From Buchananella sp. 14KM1171 (GTDB lineage Bacteria; Actinomycetota; Actinomycetes; Actinomycetales; Actinomycetaceae), in NCBI RefSeq assembly GCF_041380365.1, contig NZ_CP159981.1, forward strand, positions 1,612,001 to 1,676,000: 64,000 bases of DNA, in the 5' to 3' direction. The translations under genes were made by a program, and so were the position numbers. Of this stretch, positions 1-8,423 are shown one piece after another (the first letter of the stretch is position 1; the number at the start of each line of letters is the position of its first letter). The notes beneath the pieces were generated by a model that searched no databases, had not been told where the DNA came from, and worked only from the letters and a program-made list of their open reading frames with translations.

Positions 1-176
1 ACGACGGCCCATGCAGCCAGTCCGGACAAGGCCGCCAACGCGGCGGCCAGCGCCAGGGGTGCGGCGGGCGACTGGCGCGCCAGCAGGTGGTCCACGCCCC
101 GCCCGACGGCCAGGTAGGTGCCGGCCAGGGCCACAGAGGAGCCCAATGCCAGTGCGATCACGGGTGTCTTTCGCAT
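1..176 (-). CDS. Membrane protein, 3'-truncated by window edge (DtxR-box gene)
   Basis: An ATG at 176-174 opens a minus-strand frame that stays open to base 1 (58 codons visible). It begins MRKTPVIALALGSSVALAG and has two hydrophobic stretches, roughly residues 5-24 and 40-58, so it is an integral membrane protein. Between them is TYLAVGRGVDHLLA, which resembles the TM1-TM2 loop of ABC exporter permease domains; that resemblance is an inference from a short fragment. A DtxR/IdeR-type palindrome lies about 20 bp upstream, so a role in iron or siderophore transport is likely. A FecCD-type permease is an alternative. Confidence 0.6.
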   Translation of the reverse strand, partial: MRKTPVIALALGSSVALAGTYLAVGRGVDHLLARQSPAAPLALAAALAALSGLAAWAV

Positions 177-196
177 CCAACCCTCCCAGAAAGTCA

Positions 197-215
197 GCTA
201 AGGCAAGCCTAATAG
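197..215 (-). promoter_or_regulatory. DtxR/IdeR-type iron box
   Basis: Read on the minus strand the site is CTATTAGGCTTGCCTTAGC, close to the TTAGG(N4)CCTAA core of DtxR boxes and nearly palindromic around base 206. It sits just upstream of the truncated membrane-protein gene, where an iron-loaded DtxR-type repressor would block transcription. Bases 216-360 beyond it hold no recognisable feature. Confidence 0.65.
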
Positions 216-360
216 GGGAGCTGACGGGGTGTCACTACCGGGGGTGTGTGAGCTTGAAGCGGAAAGCTGGTGACGCGATGTCAGGAAAGTTGGGGGAGGT
301 GGTGGGGTGGGATGGTTTTTGGGCGTTGGGGGTGGTGGCTGCAGCCTGGTGAAGGTGGCT

Positions 361-497
361 CCAACTAGACGTTTGGGGTCTCGACTCGACGTTCGGGGTC
401 TCGACTAGACGTTCGGGGCTTCAACTCGACGTTAGTCGGGGGTCTAACGTCGAGTTGAAGGGTCAAACGTCGAGTTGAAGGGCCTTTCGTCTAGTTT
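361..497. repeat. Family A inverted array of 20-bp units
   Basis: Four left units (core AACTAGACGTT / AACTCGACGTT) lie at 20-bp steps from 363. They are followed by right-arm units (core AACGTCGAGTT) at 20-bp steps from 446. The centre is a perfect 16-bp stem, CTTCAACTCGACGTTA (419-434) against its complement (445-460), with a 10-nt loop. The array is downstream of the glycosyltransferase gene. Each unit is about 11 conserved plus 9 variable bases. Confidence 0.85.
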
Positions 498-527
498 CGC
501 GCCGGCCGGGGAGGAGGCGGGGCGGCG

Positions 528-708
528 CGAACGTCGAGGTTGGGCCACGCCCCACCCGGGAGGAGGCGGCGCGAACGTCGAGGTTGGGGCACGCCCCACC
601 CGGGAGGAGGCGGGGCGGCGCGAACGTCGAGGTTGGGGCACGCCCCACCGGGGAGGCGGCGGCGCGAACGTCGAGGTTGGGCCACGCCCCACCCGGGAGG
701 AGGCGGCG
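528..708. repeat. Tandem 44/49-bp GC-rich repeat, four copies
   Basis: Copies begin at 528, 572, 621 and 665 (steps 44, 49, 44 bp). Each starts CGAACGTCGAGGTTGGG and continues CACGCCCCACC, then GGGAGGAGGCGG. The 49-bp version carries an extra GGGGC-type insert. The AACGTCGAGGTT start is one base away from the family A core, suggesting relatedness. The block lies between the family A array and the 3' end of the glycosyltransferase gene. I see no credible protein in it. Confidence 0.85.
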
Positions 709-746
709 CGGCGCGCTCAGCCCGCGCCTCACTGGTCGGCGCGCGC

Positions 747-1682
747 TCAGCCCAGCGGGGTCTTGTAGCACAGGTAGGCCAGGCGGATCGCCTCCTGGCG
801 TCCCTTCAGGATGCCGGACTGGATCACCCCGACCACGCCGGTGAGCACCGAGATGATTCCCAGCCCGGAGGAGAGCACGGCGGTGGGCAGGCGCGGCACC
901 AGTCCGGTCTGCGCGAACTCCCAGATCACGGGCACGCCCAGGCCCAGGCTGGCCAGCGCGAACAGGGTGGCCCACAGGCCGTAGAACAGGGTGGGGCGCT
1001 CGTGGGAGAGCAGGCGCCAGATCAGTCCCAGGATCTTGAAGCCGTCGCGGAAGGTGTTGAGCTTGGACTCGCTGCCCTCGGGCCGGTCCTTGAAGCCCAC
1101 CCCGTACTCGCGCTGCGGGATGCGCAGGGACATGGAGTGGACGGTCAGCTCCGTCTCGATCTCGAACTCGCGCGACAGCGCCGGGAAGGACTTCACGAAA
1201 CGGCGCGAGAAGATGCGGTAGCCGGAGAGCATGTCCGTCACCTTCTCCTTGAACAGCCAGCTCACCAGCGCGTTGAACGCCTTGTTGCCCTGCGCGTGCC
1301 CCGGACGGAAGGCGGAGTTGTCCTTGTCGTCCTCGCGGCAGCCGAGCACGTGGTCCAGGTTCTCCTTCACCAGCAGCTCGATCATTGCGGGCGCTGCGGC
1401 AGCGTCGTAGGTGTCATCGCCGTCGATCATCAGGTAGACGTCGGCGTCCACGTCGGCAAAGGCGCGGCGCACCACGTTTCCCTTGCCCTTGCGGCCCTCG
1501 AAACGCACGATCGCGCCGGCCTCGCGCGCGACCTCGCTGGTGCGGTCGGTGGAGTTGTTGTCGTAAACGTAGATGTCCATCGAGGGGACGGCGGCGCGCA
1601 GGTCTGCCACTACGGTGGCGATGGCCGCCTCCTCGTTGTAGCAGGGGATGATCGCGGCGATCTTCAGGTCGGCTAGGTTCAC
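747..1682 (-). CDS. Family 2 glycosyltransferase, polyprenyl-phosphate type
   Basis: The 311-residue protein begins with GTG at 1682 (VNLADLKIAAIIPCYNEE). The longer upstream frame is rejected because it runs through the divergent promoter region. The GT-A fold is visible: IPCYNEE, then DNNSTDRT and a DGDDTYD metal-binding motif. A GYRIFSRRFVKSFP segment is typical of dolichyl/polyprenyl-phosphate sugar transferases. Two C-terminal hydrophobic segments (about residues 245-268 and 276-300) anchor it in the membrane. It should transfer a nucleotide-activated sugar to a lipid carrier for cell-envelope glycans. It is divergent from the DUF6541-like membrane protein, which may act in the same pathway. 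Donor sugar unknown. Confidence 0.88.
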   Translation of the reverse strand: MNLADLKIAAIIPCYNEEAAIATVVADLRAAVPSMDIYVYDNNSTDRTSEVAREAGAIVRFEGRKGKGNVVRRAFADVDADVYLMIDGDDTYDAAAAPAMIELLVKENLDHVLGCREDDKDNSAFRPGHAQGNKAFNALVSWLFKEKVTDMLSGYRIFSRRFVKSFPALSREFEIETELTVHSMSLRIPQREYGVGFKDRPEGSESKLNTFRDGFKILGLIWRLLSHERPTLFYGLWATLFALASLGLGVPVIWEFAQTGLVPRLPTAVLSSGLGIISVLTGVVGVIQSGILKGRQEAIRLAYLCYKTPLG

Positions 1683-1821
1683 GGCAGGCCTTAACTCGTC
1701 AGGGCACGGAGAAACGCGGGTCTGTGGATGGACCACGACCACACTACCGCGCCGCGCCCCTGCGCTCCGAAGAAACGGCCGGGTTAGGGTGGAGTGGTTG
1801 AACGGTTCAAGGGAGTTGCTG

Positions 1822-4023
1822 GTGAACGCTACTGCACTCGTTTTGCCCACCCTGCTTAGCGCGCTCGTCTACGTGGCGCCCGGTGCGGCCCTGGCGTATG
1901 CGATCCGCAAGCGCGGCGTGGACGTGCTGCTTTTCGCGCCCGTCTTGTCCGTGGGACTGGTTGGTGGCGCGGCCATCTTGTTGGGGAAGGCGGGGTTGCC
2001 TTTCAATCTGCCTTTCGTGTTGGCCACCTGCGTGGTGATTGCGGCGGTGGTCTACCTTCTGTCCGCCCTGCTGGGTAGGCGTGGGGTGGACGACGCTGCC
2101 GCCTCGCCTGCCTCCTCCCGCGCCGCCCGGTCTGGAGGTCGGTCTGGAGGCCGGTCTGGAGGCCGGTCTGGGGGCGGGACTGGCGGCCGGGCCGCCGATG
2201 GGCGTGCCGGCGACGGGCGGGCCGGTGAGGGCGCGGGCGGCTGGCCGGTGTGGGCCGCCGTGGCCGGCGGCGTCGTGGTGGGTGGCCTGGTGCAGTGGTA
2301 CACCTATCTGCGCGGCCTGGCCGGGCCGGAGGCGATCACGCAGACCTACGACACCCCCTTCCACTTCTCAGTCATCACCTACATGCTGCAGGAGTCCAAC
2401 GGCTCCTCCATCGGGGCGGCCCTGGTGGACAACACGATCGGCTCCTCGTTCTACCCGGCCGCGTGGCACGGCGTGGTGGCCCTGGTGGTCAAGTCCACGG
2501 GCGCGTGGCTGCCGGTGGTGGTCAACGCCAACGTGTACGCGATGCTGCTGGTGGTGTGGCCGCTGTCTGCCATGGCCCTGACCCGGGTGCTGCTGCCCGG
2601 GCGCCCGCTGGCCCTGTTCACCACGGGTGTGGCCAGCGCGCTGTTCGCGGCCTTCCCGGTGCAGTTCCTCATGTGGGGCGTGCTGTACTCCAACGCCCTA
2701 TCCTGGGCGATCCTGCCCGCCGCGATGGCGCTGTTCGTGCGGGCCTGGAGCCTGCGCGGTGCCTCCCTGTGGCTGGAGGGCTTCGGCTTCCTGGTGGCCT
2801 TCGTGGGTGTGGCGCTGGCCCAGCCCAACGGCGTTTTCACGGGCGCGATCCTGCTCACTCCCTTCCTGCTGGGGCAGATCTGGCGCCTGGTGACCGGGAT
2901 GCGCCCGGGGGGCAGGCCGCTTGCCTCCGCCACCTGGTGGGCCCTGGCCGCGTGCGCCGGCTTCCTGGGGGCGCTGGCGCTGGCCTGGTTCGGGCTGCAC
3001 CGCACCAAGCTGATGGAGCGCACCATCCTGGTGGACTGGCCCGCCCACACGGACCTGCCCGGCGCGGTGAAGGAGGTGCTGACCGGGGCCACCCCGGACT
3101 TCGCCGCCACCACCTTCCTGTGGGTGGCCGTGGTGGCCTCGGCCGTGATCTGGGTGGTGGAGCGCGTACTCAGGCGCGACCGGGGCCTGTGGCTGGTGGG
3201 CGCGCTGCTGGTCTCCATGGGCGTGTACGTGGTGGGCTCCGGGGTCCCCTCGGTGAGCGTCACGGGCTTCGCCCTGAAGTCCATCCTTAGAGACATTCTG
3301 ACCGGGTTCTGGTACCACGACCAGCGGCGCCTGGCCGCCATCCCGGTGCTGGTGGCCGTGGTGCTGCTTGCCGCCGGCGTGGACTCGCTGGCCCGGCTGG
3401 TGGAGCAGGGCCTGGGGGCCGTGACCGGCCCGCTGTCCCGCGCGGGGGAGCGGGGCTGGGGCCGCCTGGTGCCCGCAGCCGCGGCCGTGCTGGTGGCGGT
3501 GTTGGCCTCCGGGGTGCTGGTGCACCGCACAGTCAACAGCCAGAACTATGCCGATAGGGCCGACCGCGTCTACCGCTACACGGTGCTGGACGAGGACCCG
3601 CCGCTGACCGCCTCAGAGCTGGAGTTCATGCGCCAGGTCAAGGACCGCGTGGGCGACGCGCGCATCATCAACTACCCCTACGACGGCTCCGCCTTCGGCT
3701 ACTCGCTGGTGGGACTGAACGTGGTGTTCCGCTCCTTCGAGGCGAATTGGATCGGCAAGCCCACCCCGGAGCAGGACCTGCTGCGCACGCGCCCGATCTA
3801 CGCCGCCAAGGACCCTGAGGTGTGCGAGCTGCTGGAGCGCAACGGCATCCGCTACATGCTCTCCATGCCCAAGAACAACACCCCGAAGGACGGTGGCACC
3901 GCCATCCACTTCGACTACACGCGCTGGTACGGCATGGATGTCCCGCCGGGCTGGGAGGGGTACACGACGGTGATGGAGAACGGCAAGGGCTCCTACCTCT
4001 TCGAGATCACCGCCTGCAGGTAG
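1822..4023 (+). CDS. Polytopic membrane protein, DUF6541-like
   Basis: GTG at 1822 is preceded by GGGAG at a good distance and gives a 733-residue protein starting VNATALVLPTLLSALVYVAPG. There are many transmembrane segments and a C-terminal extracytoplasmic domain (about residues 570-733) containing NYPYDGSAFGYSLVGLN. This organisation matches actinobacterial DUF6541 proteins, thought to be GT-C-like envelope glycosyltransferases; the assignment is by recollection of the family, not by search. A glycine/arginine-rich cytoplasmic linker (about residues 85-135) holds SGGRSGGR repeats and begins with the dispersed element (GVDDAAAS) at 2086-2103. It shares a divergent promoter region with the polyprenyl glycosyltransferase. 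Confidence 0.7.
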   Translation: MNATALVLPTLLSALVYVAPGAALAYAIRKRGVDVLLFAPVLSVGLVGGAAILLGKAGLPFNLPFVLATCVVIAAVVYLLSALLGRRGVDDAAASPASSRAARSGGRSGGRSGGRSGGGTGGRAADGRAGDGRAGEGAGGWPVWAAVAGGVVVGGLVQWYTYLRGLAGPEAITQTYDTPFHFSVITYMLQESNGSSIGAALVDNTIGSSFYPAAWHGVVALVVKSTGAWLPVVVNANVYAMLLVVWPLSAMALTRVLLPGRPLALFTTGVASALFAAFPVQFLMWGVLYSNALSWAILPAAMALFVRAWSLRGASLWLEGFGFLVAFVGVALAQPNGVFTGAILLTPFLLGQIWRLVTGMRPGGRPLASATWWALAACAGFLGALALAWFGLHRTKLMERTILVDWPAHTDLPGAVKEVLTGATPDFAATTFLWVAVVASAVIWVVERVLRRDRGLWLVGALLVSMGVYVVGSGVPSVSVTGFALKSILRDILTGFWYHDQRRLAAIPVLVAVVLLAAGVDSLARLVEQGLGAVTGPLSRAGERGWGRLVPAAAAVLVAVLASGVLVHRTVNSQNYADRADRVYRYTVLDEDPPLTASELEFMRQVKDRVGDARIINYPYDGSAFGYSLVGLNVVFRSFEANWIGKPTPEQDLLRTRPIYAAKDPEVCELLERNGIRYMLSMPKNNTPKDGGTAIHFDYTRWYGMDVPPGWEGYTTVMENGKGSYLFEITACR
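2086..2103 (+). repeat. Dispersed 18-bp element (variant), in linker
   Basis: GTGGACGACGCTGCCGCC, one base from the consensus GTGGACGACGTTGCCGCC. It is read in frame as VDDAAA at the start of a low-complexity linker in the DUF6541-like protein. Confidence 0.6.
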
Positions 4024-4072
4024 CCGCCGGCGCCGGGGCACGCCCAAGAGCCCCGGTGTTGAGCAAATGAGT

Positions 4073-4110
4073 GAAGGGGGCGCCGCTTGGTAAAGCGGCG
4101 CCCCCCCTTC
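4073..4110. terminator. Bidirectional terminator hairpin
   Basis: GGGGGCGCCGCTT, loop GGTA, AAGCGGCGCCCCC, with AAG and CTT flanks on the two sides. It lies between the convergent ends of the DUF6541-like gene and aztC, so it can serve both. A smaller CCGGGGC/GCCCCGG hairpin precedes it at 4033-4056. Confidence 0.75.
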
Positions 4111-4155
4111 AGCCTTACTCCCGCGAGCCTCAGGCTGCGGGCGGCCCCGCCCGGC

Positions 4156-5070
4156 TTAGCCGAGCGCCCGGGCGATTCGCTCCGTGTTGACCCGCAGCAT
4201 CTCCAGGTACGTGGGCGCCTCCCCGCCGGGTTCCGACAGGGACTCGGTGAACAGCGGCACCACCTCGATGTCCATGCCGGTGTGCTCGGCCAGGGTGTTG
4301 ATGAGCTTGTCCGGGCTGGAGACGTCCGCGAAGATCGCCCCCACCCCGGCCTCCTTCACCGCGTCGGCCAGGTCGGCCAGGTCCGCCGCAGAAGGCGCCG
4401 CCAACGTTGCCCCGCCGGGAATCACCGCGCCGATCACCCTGAAGTCGTAGCGGCGCGCCAGGTAACCAAACACGTGATGGTTCGTGACCAGCGCCCGCTG
4501 CTGCGCGGGGATCGCCTCGAACGCGGCGCGGGCCCGCGCATCGGCCTCCTCCAGCAGGGCGGTGTAGGCGGCAGCGTCGTCCCTCAACTTCGCCGCGTCT
4601 ATGCCCTCGATCTTGGCGAGGTCCTCGGTGAGCGCCTCCACCACCGCCACCATCTGGGTGGGGTCGGTCCAAAAGTGCGGGTCGGGCCCGGAGGCCTCAC
4701 CGCCTGCGTACTCCAGCAGCTCAACGTGGTCGCCTGCCACGAAGGTGGGCGTGCCGGCGTCCGCGGCCGAGCGCACGTGGCTCAGCAGGCCCTCCTCCAG
4801 GCCCAGTCCGTTGTAGACCAGCAGGTCCGCCTTCTGCATCTTCAGCGCGTCCTGGGCGGAGACGCCAAAGGAATGCGGGTCCGCGTTCGGGGGCATGAGC
4901 ACCGTGACCTCGGCCTGGTCGCCCACCAGGTTGGTCACCACGTCGCCCAGCACGTTCGTGGTCACCACCACCGACGCCCTGCCGTCGTCGCCGGTGGCGC
5001 TGCAGCCGCCCAGCGCGGCCAGTGCGGCGACGCCCACCGCCGCCGCGGCCAATCGCAGCCGCCGGCTCAC
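4156..5070 (-). CDS. aztC: Zinc ABC transporter substrate-binding lipoprotein AztC
   Basis: The 304-residue protein has a lipoprotein signal peptide (AALAALGGC lipobox, about residues 15-23), so it is tethered outside the membrane. It is a cluster A-I (ZnuA/TroA) binding protein: VVTTNVLGDVVTNLVGD, then PPNADPHSFGVS with a metal-ligand His, VTNHHVFGYLARRY with a second His, and a C-terminal DVSSPDKLINTLAEHTG. No long His-rich loop is present, as is usual when AztD supplies the metal. It starts with GTG at 5070 and overlaps the aztD stop by 4 bp (GTGA), so the two are translationally coupled. Confidence 0.9.
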   Translation of the reverse strand: MSRRLRLAAAAVGVAALAALGGCSATGDDGRASVVVTTNVLGDVVTNLVGDQAEVTVLMPPNADPHSFGVSAQDALKMQKADLLVYNGLGLEEGLLSHVRSAADAGTPTFVAGDHVELLEYAGGEASGPDPHFWTDPTQMVAVVEALTEDLAKIEGIDAAKLRDDAAAYTALLEEADARARAAFEAIPAQQRALVTNHHVFGYLARRYDFRVIGAVIPGGATLAAPSAADLADLADAVKEAGVGAIFADVSSPDKLINTLAEHTGMDIEVVPLFTESLSEPGGEAPTYLEMLRVNTERIARALG

Positions 5071-6344
5071 AGGCCCACCGTCGCCAGCGCCACCACGCCG
5101 GGGGCGGGAATCGTGCGGGCCACGCGGGCGGAGTCGGCCGGGTCGATCTCCAGTACCTCATCGCCCTTGGCGCCCACCACGTAGGCGCGGTTCTCCGTGA
5201 CGGCAATGCCCAGCTTGGCAGCCTGCGGGGAGGCTACCGCCTCGGTGACGGCGGCCTGGTTCAGACCCATCACGCTACTGCCCTCGAACACGCGCACCGC
5301 ACCGGCCGCGTCCACCGCGACCACCCGGTGGGAGTCTCCGCCCAGCGCGCAGGCGGAGGCCACCGGGGCGTCGATAGCGACGCGGCCCACCTCAGCGCCC
5401 GCAGCGTCAATGAGCCACAGCGCCGAGCCGTCCCCGGAGGTCGCGGCCAGCTGAGTCTGATCGGCGCGGCCGCAGAAGCTCACCGGCAGGGCGCCGGCCT
5501 CGACGTCCAGCAGGGTGTGGCTGGCGAACACCAGCTCCTGCGCCGCGTGGTCCACGGTCGCGGTGTGCACCGTGTTGCCGCACGTCACCACCAGGGCGTC
5601 GCGGATCGCCGCCCCGCCCTTGAAGTCGGCGCAGTCGATCGGGGACTGCGCCGCCGGCAGGGACGCAGGCAGGTGGTCTCCCAGCTCACGCGAGACCAGC
5701 TTGCCGCCCTCCACGCTCACCAGCGTGTCCTCCAGCAGCGCCGCGAACTGCACCCCGGGCACCTCCAGGCCGGCCTCGGTGGCCTTGCCGGGGGTCAGCG
5801 CCTCCTTGTCCAGTACCAGCGCGGAGTCACCGGCGCGCACCAGCGCGAAATCCTCCGACGACGCTGCCGCCGCGCCCGTGCCAGGAAGATGCGCCACCAT
5901 GCCGGCCGCAGCGCGGTAGTAGTGGAAGTGGTCGCCGTGCTTCCAAGACCACACGCCCGAGTCCACCAGGTGCGCCTCCGTGCCGGTCTGCACCGCCACG
6001 TAACGGCCATCGCCCACCAGCGCCACCGGCGAGTCCACGTGCGCTATCTCCTGGCTCTTCAACTCCGCCAGGTCCACCAAGGACACGTGGCCATCCCCGG
6101 TCAGCGTCACCAGGGACAGCGCCGGCTCCTTCAGCTGCTCGGCGCCCTCGACCTGGCCGTGGCCCTCATGGTCGTCGTGGCCCTCATGGTCGTGGCCATC
6201 GTGGTCGTGACCCTCGTGGCTGTGGCCGTGCTCGTGGCCGTGCTCGTGGTCATGGTCATGGTCGTGGGTGGAGCAGCCGCCCAGGAGCGCCAAGGCGCTC
6301 GCGGCGGCGACGGCTGCCAGCTTGAAAGACAGGGTGCGGGACAT
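5067..6344 (-). CDS. aztD: Zinc metallochaperone AztD
   Basis: The 425-residue protein has a signal peptide with lipobox (LALLGGC, about residues 19-25). A very His/Asp/Glu-rich tract follows, roughly residues 27-60, with many HDHDHEHGHEHG-type steps, an obvious zinc-binding tail. The rest is a repeat-rich beta-propeller-like domain without enzyme motifs. This is the AztD pattern: an extracytoplasmic chaperone that hands zinc to AztC. It lies between aztB (18 bp upstream) and aztC (4-bp overlap), forming one minus-strand operon likely controlled by the Zur-type site at 7262-7278. Confidence 0.87.
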   Translation of the reverse strand: MSRTLSFKLAAVAAASALALLGGCSTHDHDHDHEHGHEHGHSHEGHDHDGHDHEGHDDHEGHGQVEGAEQLKEPALSLVTLTGDGHVSLVDLAELKSQEIAHVDSPVALVGDGRYVAVQTGTEAHLVDSGVWSWKHGDHFHYYRAAAGMVAHLPGTGAAAASSEDFALVRAGDSALVLDKEALTPGKATEAGLEVPGVQFAALLEDTLVSVEGGKLVSRELGDHLPASLPAAQSPIDCADFKGGAAIRDALVVTCGNTVHTATVDHAAQELVFASHTLLDVEAGALPVSFCGRADQTQLAATSGDGSALWLIDAAGAEVGRVAIDAPVASACALGGDSHRVVAVDAAGAVRVFEGSSVMGLNQAAVTEAVASPQAAKLGIAVTENRAYVVGAKGDEVLEIDPADSARVARTIPAPGVVALATVGL

Positions 6345-6362
6345 GGTTACTCCAAATCGGGG

Positions 6363-7247
6363 CTAGTTGGTCCGGGCGGCCGGGAGGGCGTCGTCGGCCA
6401 AATGGGTCGGTTCAGCCGCGCGGCGGCGGGAAAAGGCGGGCCGCAGCGCGGCACAGACCAAGAAGGTCATGCCAGAGACCACCGAGATCGAGGCCCCGGC
6501 GGCAGTGGCTGCAAACCAGGAGATGTACAGGCCGACCACGACGGCGGCCGACCCCAACAGGGCTGCCCACGCCATCACGGCCGGGATCGAGCGCGCCCAC
6601 AGCGAAGCCGTGGCCGCCGGCGCCACCAGCAGCGCCACCACCAACAGCGAACCGATCGCGCGGTAAGAGGCGACCACCGCGATAGTCACCAGGATCGTCA
6701 ACGCCACCTGGGCCAGGCGCGGGCGCATACCGAGCGTCTTGGCCAGGTTCTGGTCCAGGGCCAGCGCGGTCAGCGGGCGGCGCAGCAGGAAGGCCAACGC
6801 CACCGTCAAGGCCAGGCCACCGGAGAGGATCCACAGCTCCGGGGTGGAGATCGCCAGGATATCGCCGAACAGGATCGTGGTCAGGTCCGTGGCGAAATTG
6901 CGCGACCGCGACACGATGATCACGCCCAGCGACAGCATGATGACGAAGGCGATACCGATCGCCGTGTCCTGGCTCAACCTGGCGCGGCGGGTGAGCCAGC
7001 CGATCCCCATCGCCATCACCAGCGCAGAGATGCCCGCGCCCAGCAGCGGGGAAGCGCCCGCCACCGCCGCGATCGCCACGCCGGGCAGCATGCCGTGGGA
7101 GACGGCCTCCCCCAGGAAGGCCATCCCGCGCACCACCACCCAGGTCCCCGCCACCGCGCAGATCAAGGCAGCCAGGATGCCGCCCCACAGGGCGTTGGTG
7201 AAGAAGGCGGCCTCGAGCGGTTCCAGCAGGGCCTGGAGAATCGACAT
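6363..7247 (-). CDS. aztB: Zinc ABC transporter permease AztB
   Basis: A 294-residue polytopic protein of the ABC-3 (ZnuB/TroC) family. It starts MSILQALLEPLEAAFFTNALWGG and contains GMAFLGEAVSHGMLPGVAIA, the typical cytoplasmic loop that contacts the ATPase, followed by about eight hydrophobic segments. It is the first gene of the minus-strand aztB-aztD-aztC operon. The cognate ATPase aztA lies divergently 51 bp away, so both halves share one regulatory region. Confidence 0.92.
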   Translation of the reverse strand: MSILQALLEPLEAAFFTNALWGGILAALICAVAGTWVVVRGMAFLGEAVSHGMLPGVAIAAVAGASPLLGAGISALVMAMGIGWLTRRARLSQDTAIGIAFVIMLSLGVIIVSRSRNFATDLTTILFGDILAISTPELWILSGGLALTVALAFLLRRPLTALALDQNLAKTLGMRPRLAQVALTILVTIAVVASYRAIGSLLVVALLVAPAATASLWARSIPAVMAWAALLGSAAVVVGLYISWFAATAAGASISVVSGMTFLVCAALRPAFSRRRAAEPTHLADDALPAARTN

Positions 7248-7261
7248 GGCGCCAGTCTAAA

Positions 7262-7278
7262 TGCGAATCATTCTCGCT
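7262..7278. promoter_or_regulatory. Zur-type operator between aztB and aztA
   Basis: TGCGAATCATTCTCGCT is an imperfect palindrome (GCGA on the left, TCGC on the right) around an AATCATT centre, like actinobacterial Zur boxes. It lies between the divergent aztB and aztA starts, where one zinc-loaded repressor could silence both. Confidence 0.6.
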
Positions 7279-7298
7279 GGCAGGGGTAGTCTGGTCAC

Positions 7299-8012
7299 AT
7301 GCGCGCCGACTCCATGCCCAGCCCCGCCGACGTCCCCGGAGGCGCCGGTTTAGCCGGCGCCCGCCAAGGGGCCGAGGGCGCCGCGCAGGGCCTGCGCCTA
7401 CACGGCGTGACTGTGCGGCGCGGCGAGATCCTTGCCCTGGACGACGTCGACGTCCACCTGCCCGCAGGCGCCATCACCCTCCTGTGGGGCGGCAACGGAT
7501 GCGGCAAGACCACCATGCTGCTGGCGCTGGCCGGCTGCCTCGAGATCGAGGGCGGACACATCGACGGCCTGGCCGGGCAGCGAGTCGCCCTGGTGCCGCA
7601 AGCCCCGCCCACCCCCGAGCGCCTGCCCCTGACCGTGCGCGCCGCAGTCGAGATGGGATGCTGGCCCGCGCGCGGGCTCATGGCCGGCCTGACTGCGCGG
7701 GACCGGCAGCGCGTGGACGACGCCATGGCAGTCATGCGCATCACCGACCTGGCCGGGCGGCAACTCTCCCGCGTCTCCGGCGGTCAGCGCCAGCGTGCCC
7801 TGGTGGCGCAGGCCCTGGTCCAGCGCGCCCCCATCCTGCTGGCCGACGAGCCCACCGCCGCAGCCGACGTCGCCTCCACCGAGATCATCCACCGCGTGCT
7901 GCGCGAGGAGGCCGACCGTGGGGCCGTGGTGGTCGTGGCCTCCCACGACCCCGAGGTGCGCGAGCTGGCCGATCACGTCGTCGAGATGCGCGCCGGGCGG
8001 ATCATCGCCTAG
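7299..8012 (+). CDS. aztA: Zinc ABC transporter ATPase AztA
   Basis: A 237-residue ATP-binding subunit with Walker A GGNGCGKTT (about residues 64-72), signature VSGGQRQR, Walker B ILLADEP and a switch His in VVASHDPEV. The N-terminal 30 residues are a low-complexity extension before the ABC domain (LRLHGVTVRRGE). It stands alone on the plus strand, divergent from aztB-D-C, an arrangement that still allows joint zinc control through the intervening palindrome. Manganese or another divalent metal cannot be excluded from this subunit alone, but AztD next door argues for zinc. Confidence 0.9.
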   Translation: MRADSMPSPADVPGGAGLAGARQGAEGAAQGLRLHGVTVRRGEILALDDVDVHLPAGAITLLWGGNGCGKTTMLLALAGCLEIEGGHIDGLAGQRVALVPQAPPTPERLPLTVRAAVEMGCWPARGLMAGLTARDRQRVDDAMAVMRITDLAGRQLSRVSGGQRQRALVAQALVQRAPILLADEPTAAADVASTEIIHRVLREEADRGAVVVVASHDPEVRELADHVVEMRAGRIIA

Positions 8013-8154
8013 GCGCCCCGGACAGGCGGCTGGCGGTGGGGCCGTTTGGTGGCCGCTGCGCCGGGCGGGTTGTTCCGGTGCGGGGTCGGTGGGGCGTCGT
8101 GCATGAAGGTGGCGCTGCGCCGGGCGGCCATTTCGCCAAGCGTGGCACGGGCAG

Positions 8155-8328
8155 TGCGCAACCGATTGAGGGGTTAGTGCACCGACTGAGCGTTTTCCCG
8201 ACCGATTGAGGTTTTGGTGCACCGATTGAGGGCTTACCGGAGTGGGTAACACCTCGAGAGGTGCACCAACCCTACGAAAGGTGCACCAACCCTACGAGAG
8301 GTTCACTAAGCCCTCGAACGGTTGCGCA
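8155..8328. repeat. Family B element, 174 bp, type B2
   Basis: The element is bounded by TGCGCA on both sides. Left arm: four 20-bp units from 8161, each beginning ACCGA (e.g. ACCGATTGAGGGGTTAGTGC). Then 2 bp, then four inverted units ending at 8322. The outermost pair matches at about 16 of 20 positions. It occupies most of the gap between aztA and the next plus-strand gene; the remaining bases 8013-8154 and 8329-8423 show nothing else. Confidence 0.9.
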
Positions 8329-8423
8329 ACGCTAGGCGGCGCCTTGCCTGTGGAAAACTCTCGGAGCTGCACAAATGCGAGGGCGGATCGCGTTTGTCGA
8401 GTTGGTGCGGCTAGATCAGAGGC

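Noticed and set aside
444-975. Proline/arginine-rich proteins read through the repeat block
   Set aside because: Several frames are open only because the GC-rich tandem repeat lacks stops; there is no ribosome-binding site and the real minus-strand gene ends at 747.
5022-7289. 755-codon plus-strand frame across the azt genes
   Set aside because: It is the antisense shadow of aztD and aztB; composition is Arg/His/Gly-rich with no family motif.
8155-8328. Integron attC site
   Set aside because: The imperfect palindrome with GCGCAAC and GTTGCGC ends recalls attC, but the core does not fit RYYYAAC/GTTRRRY, the length is larger than usual, and there is no integrase or cassette.
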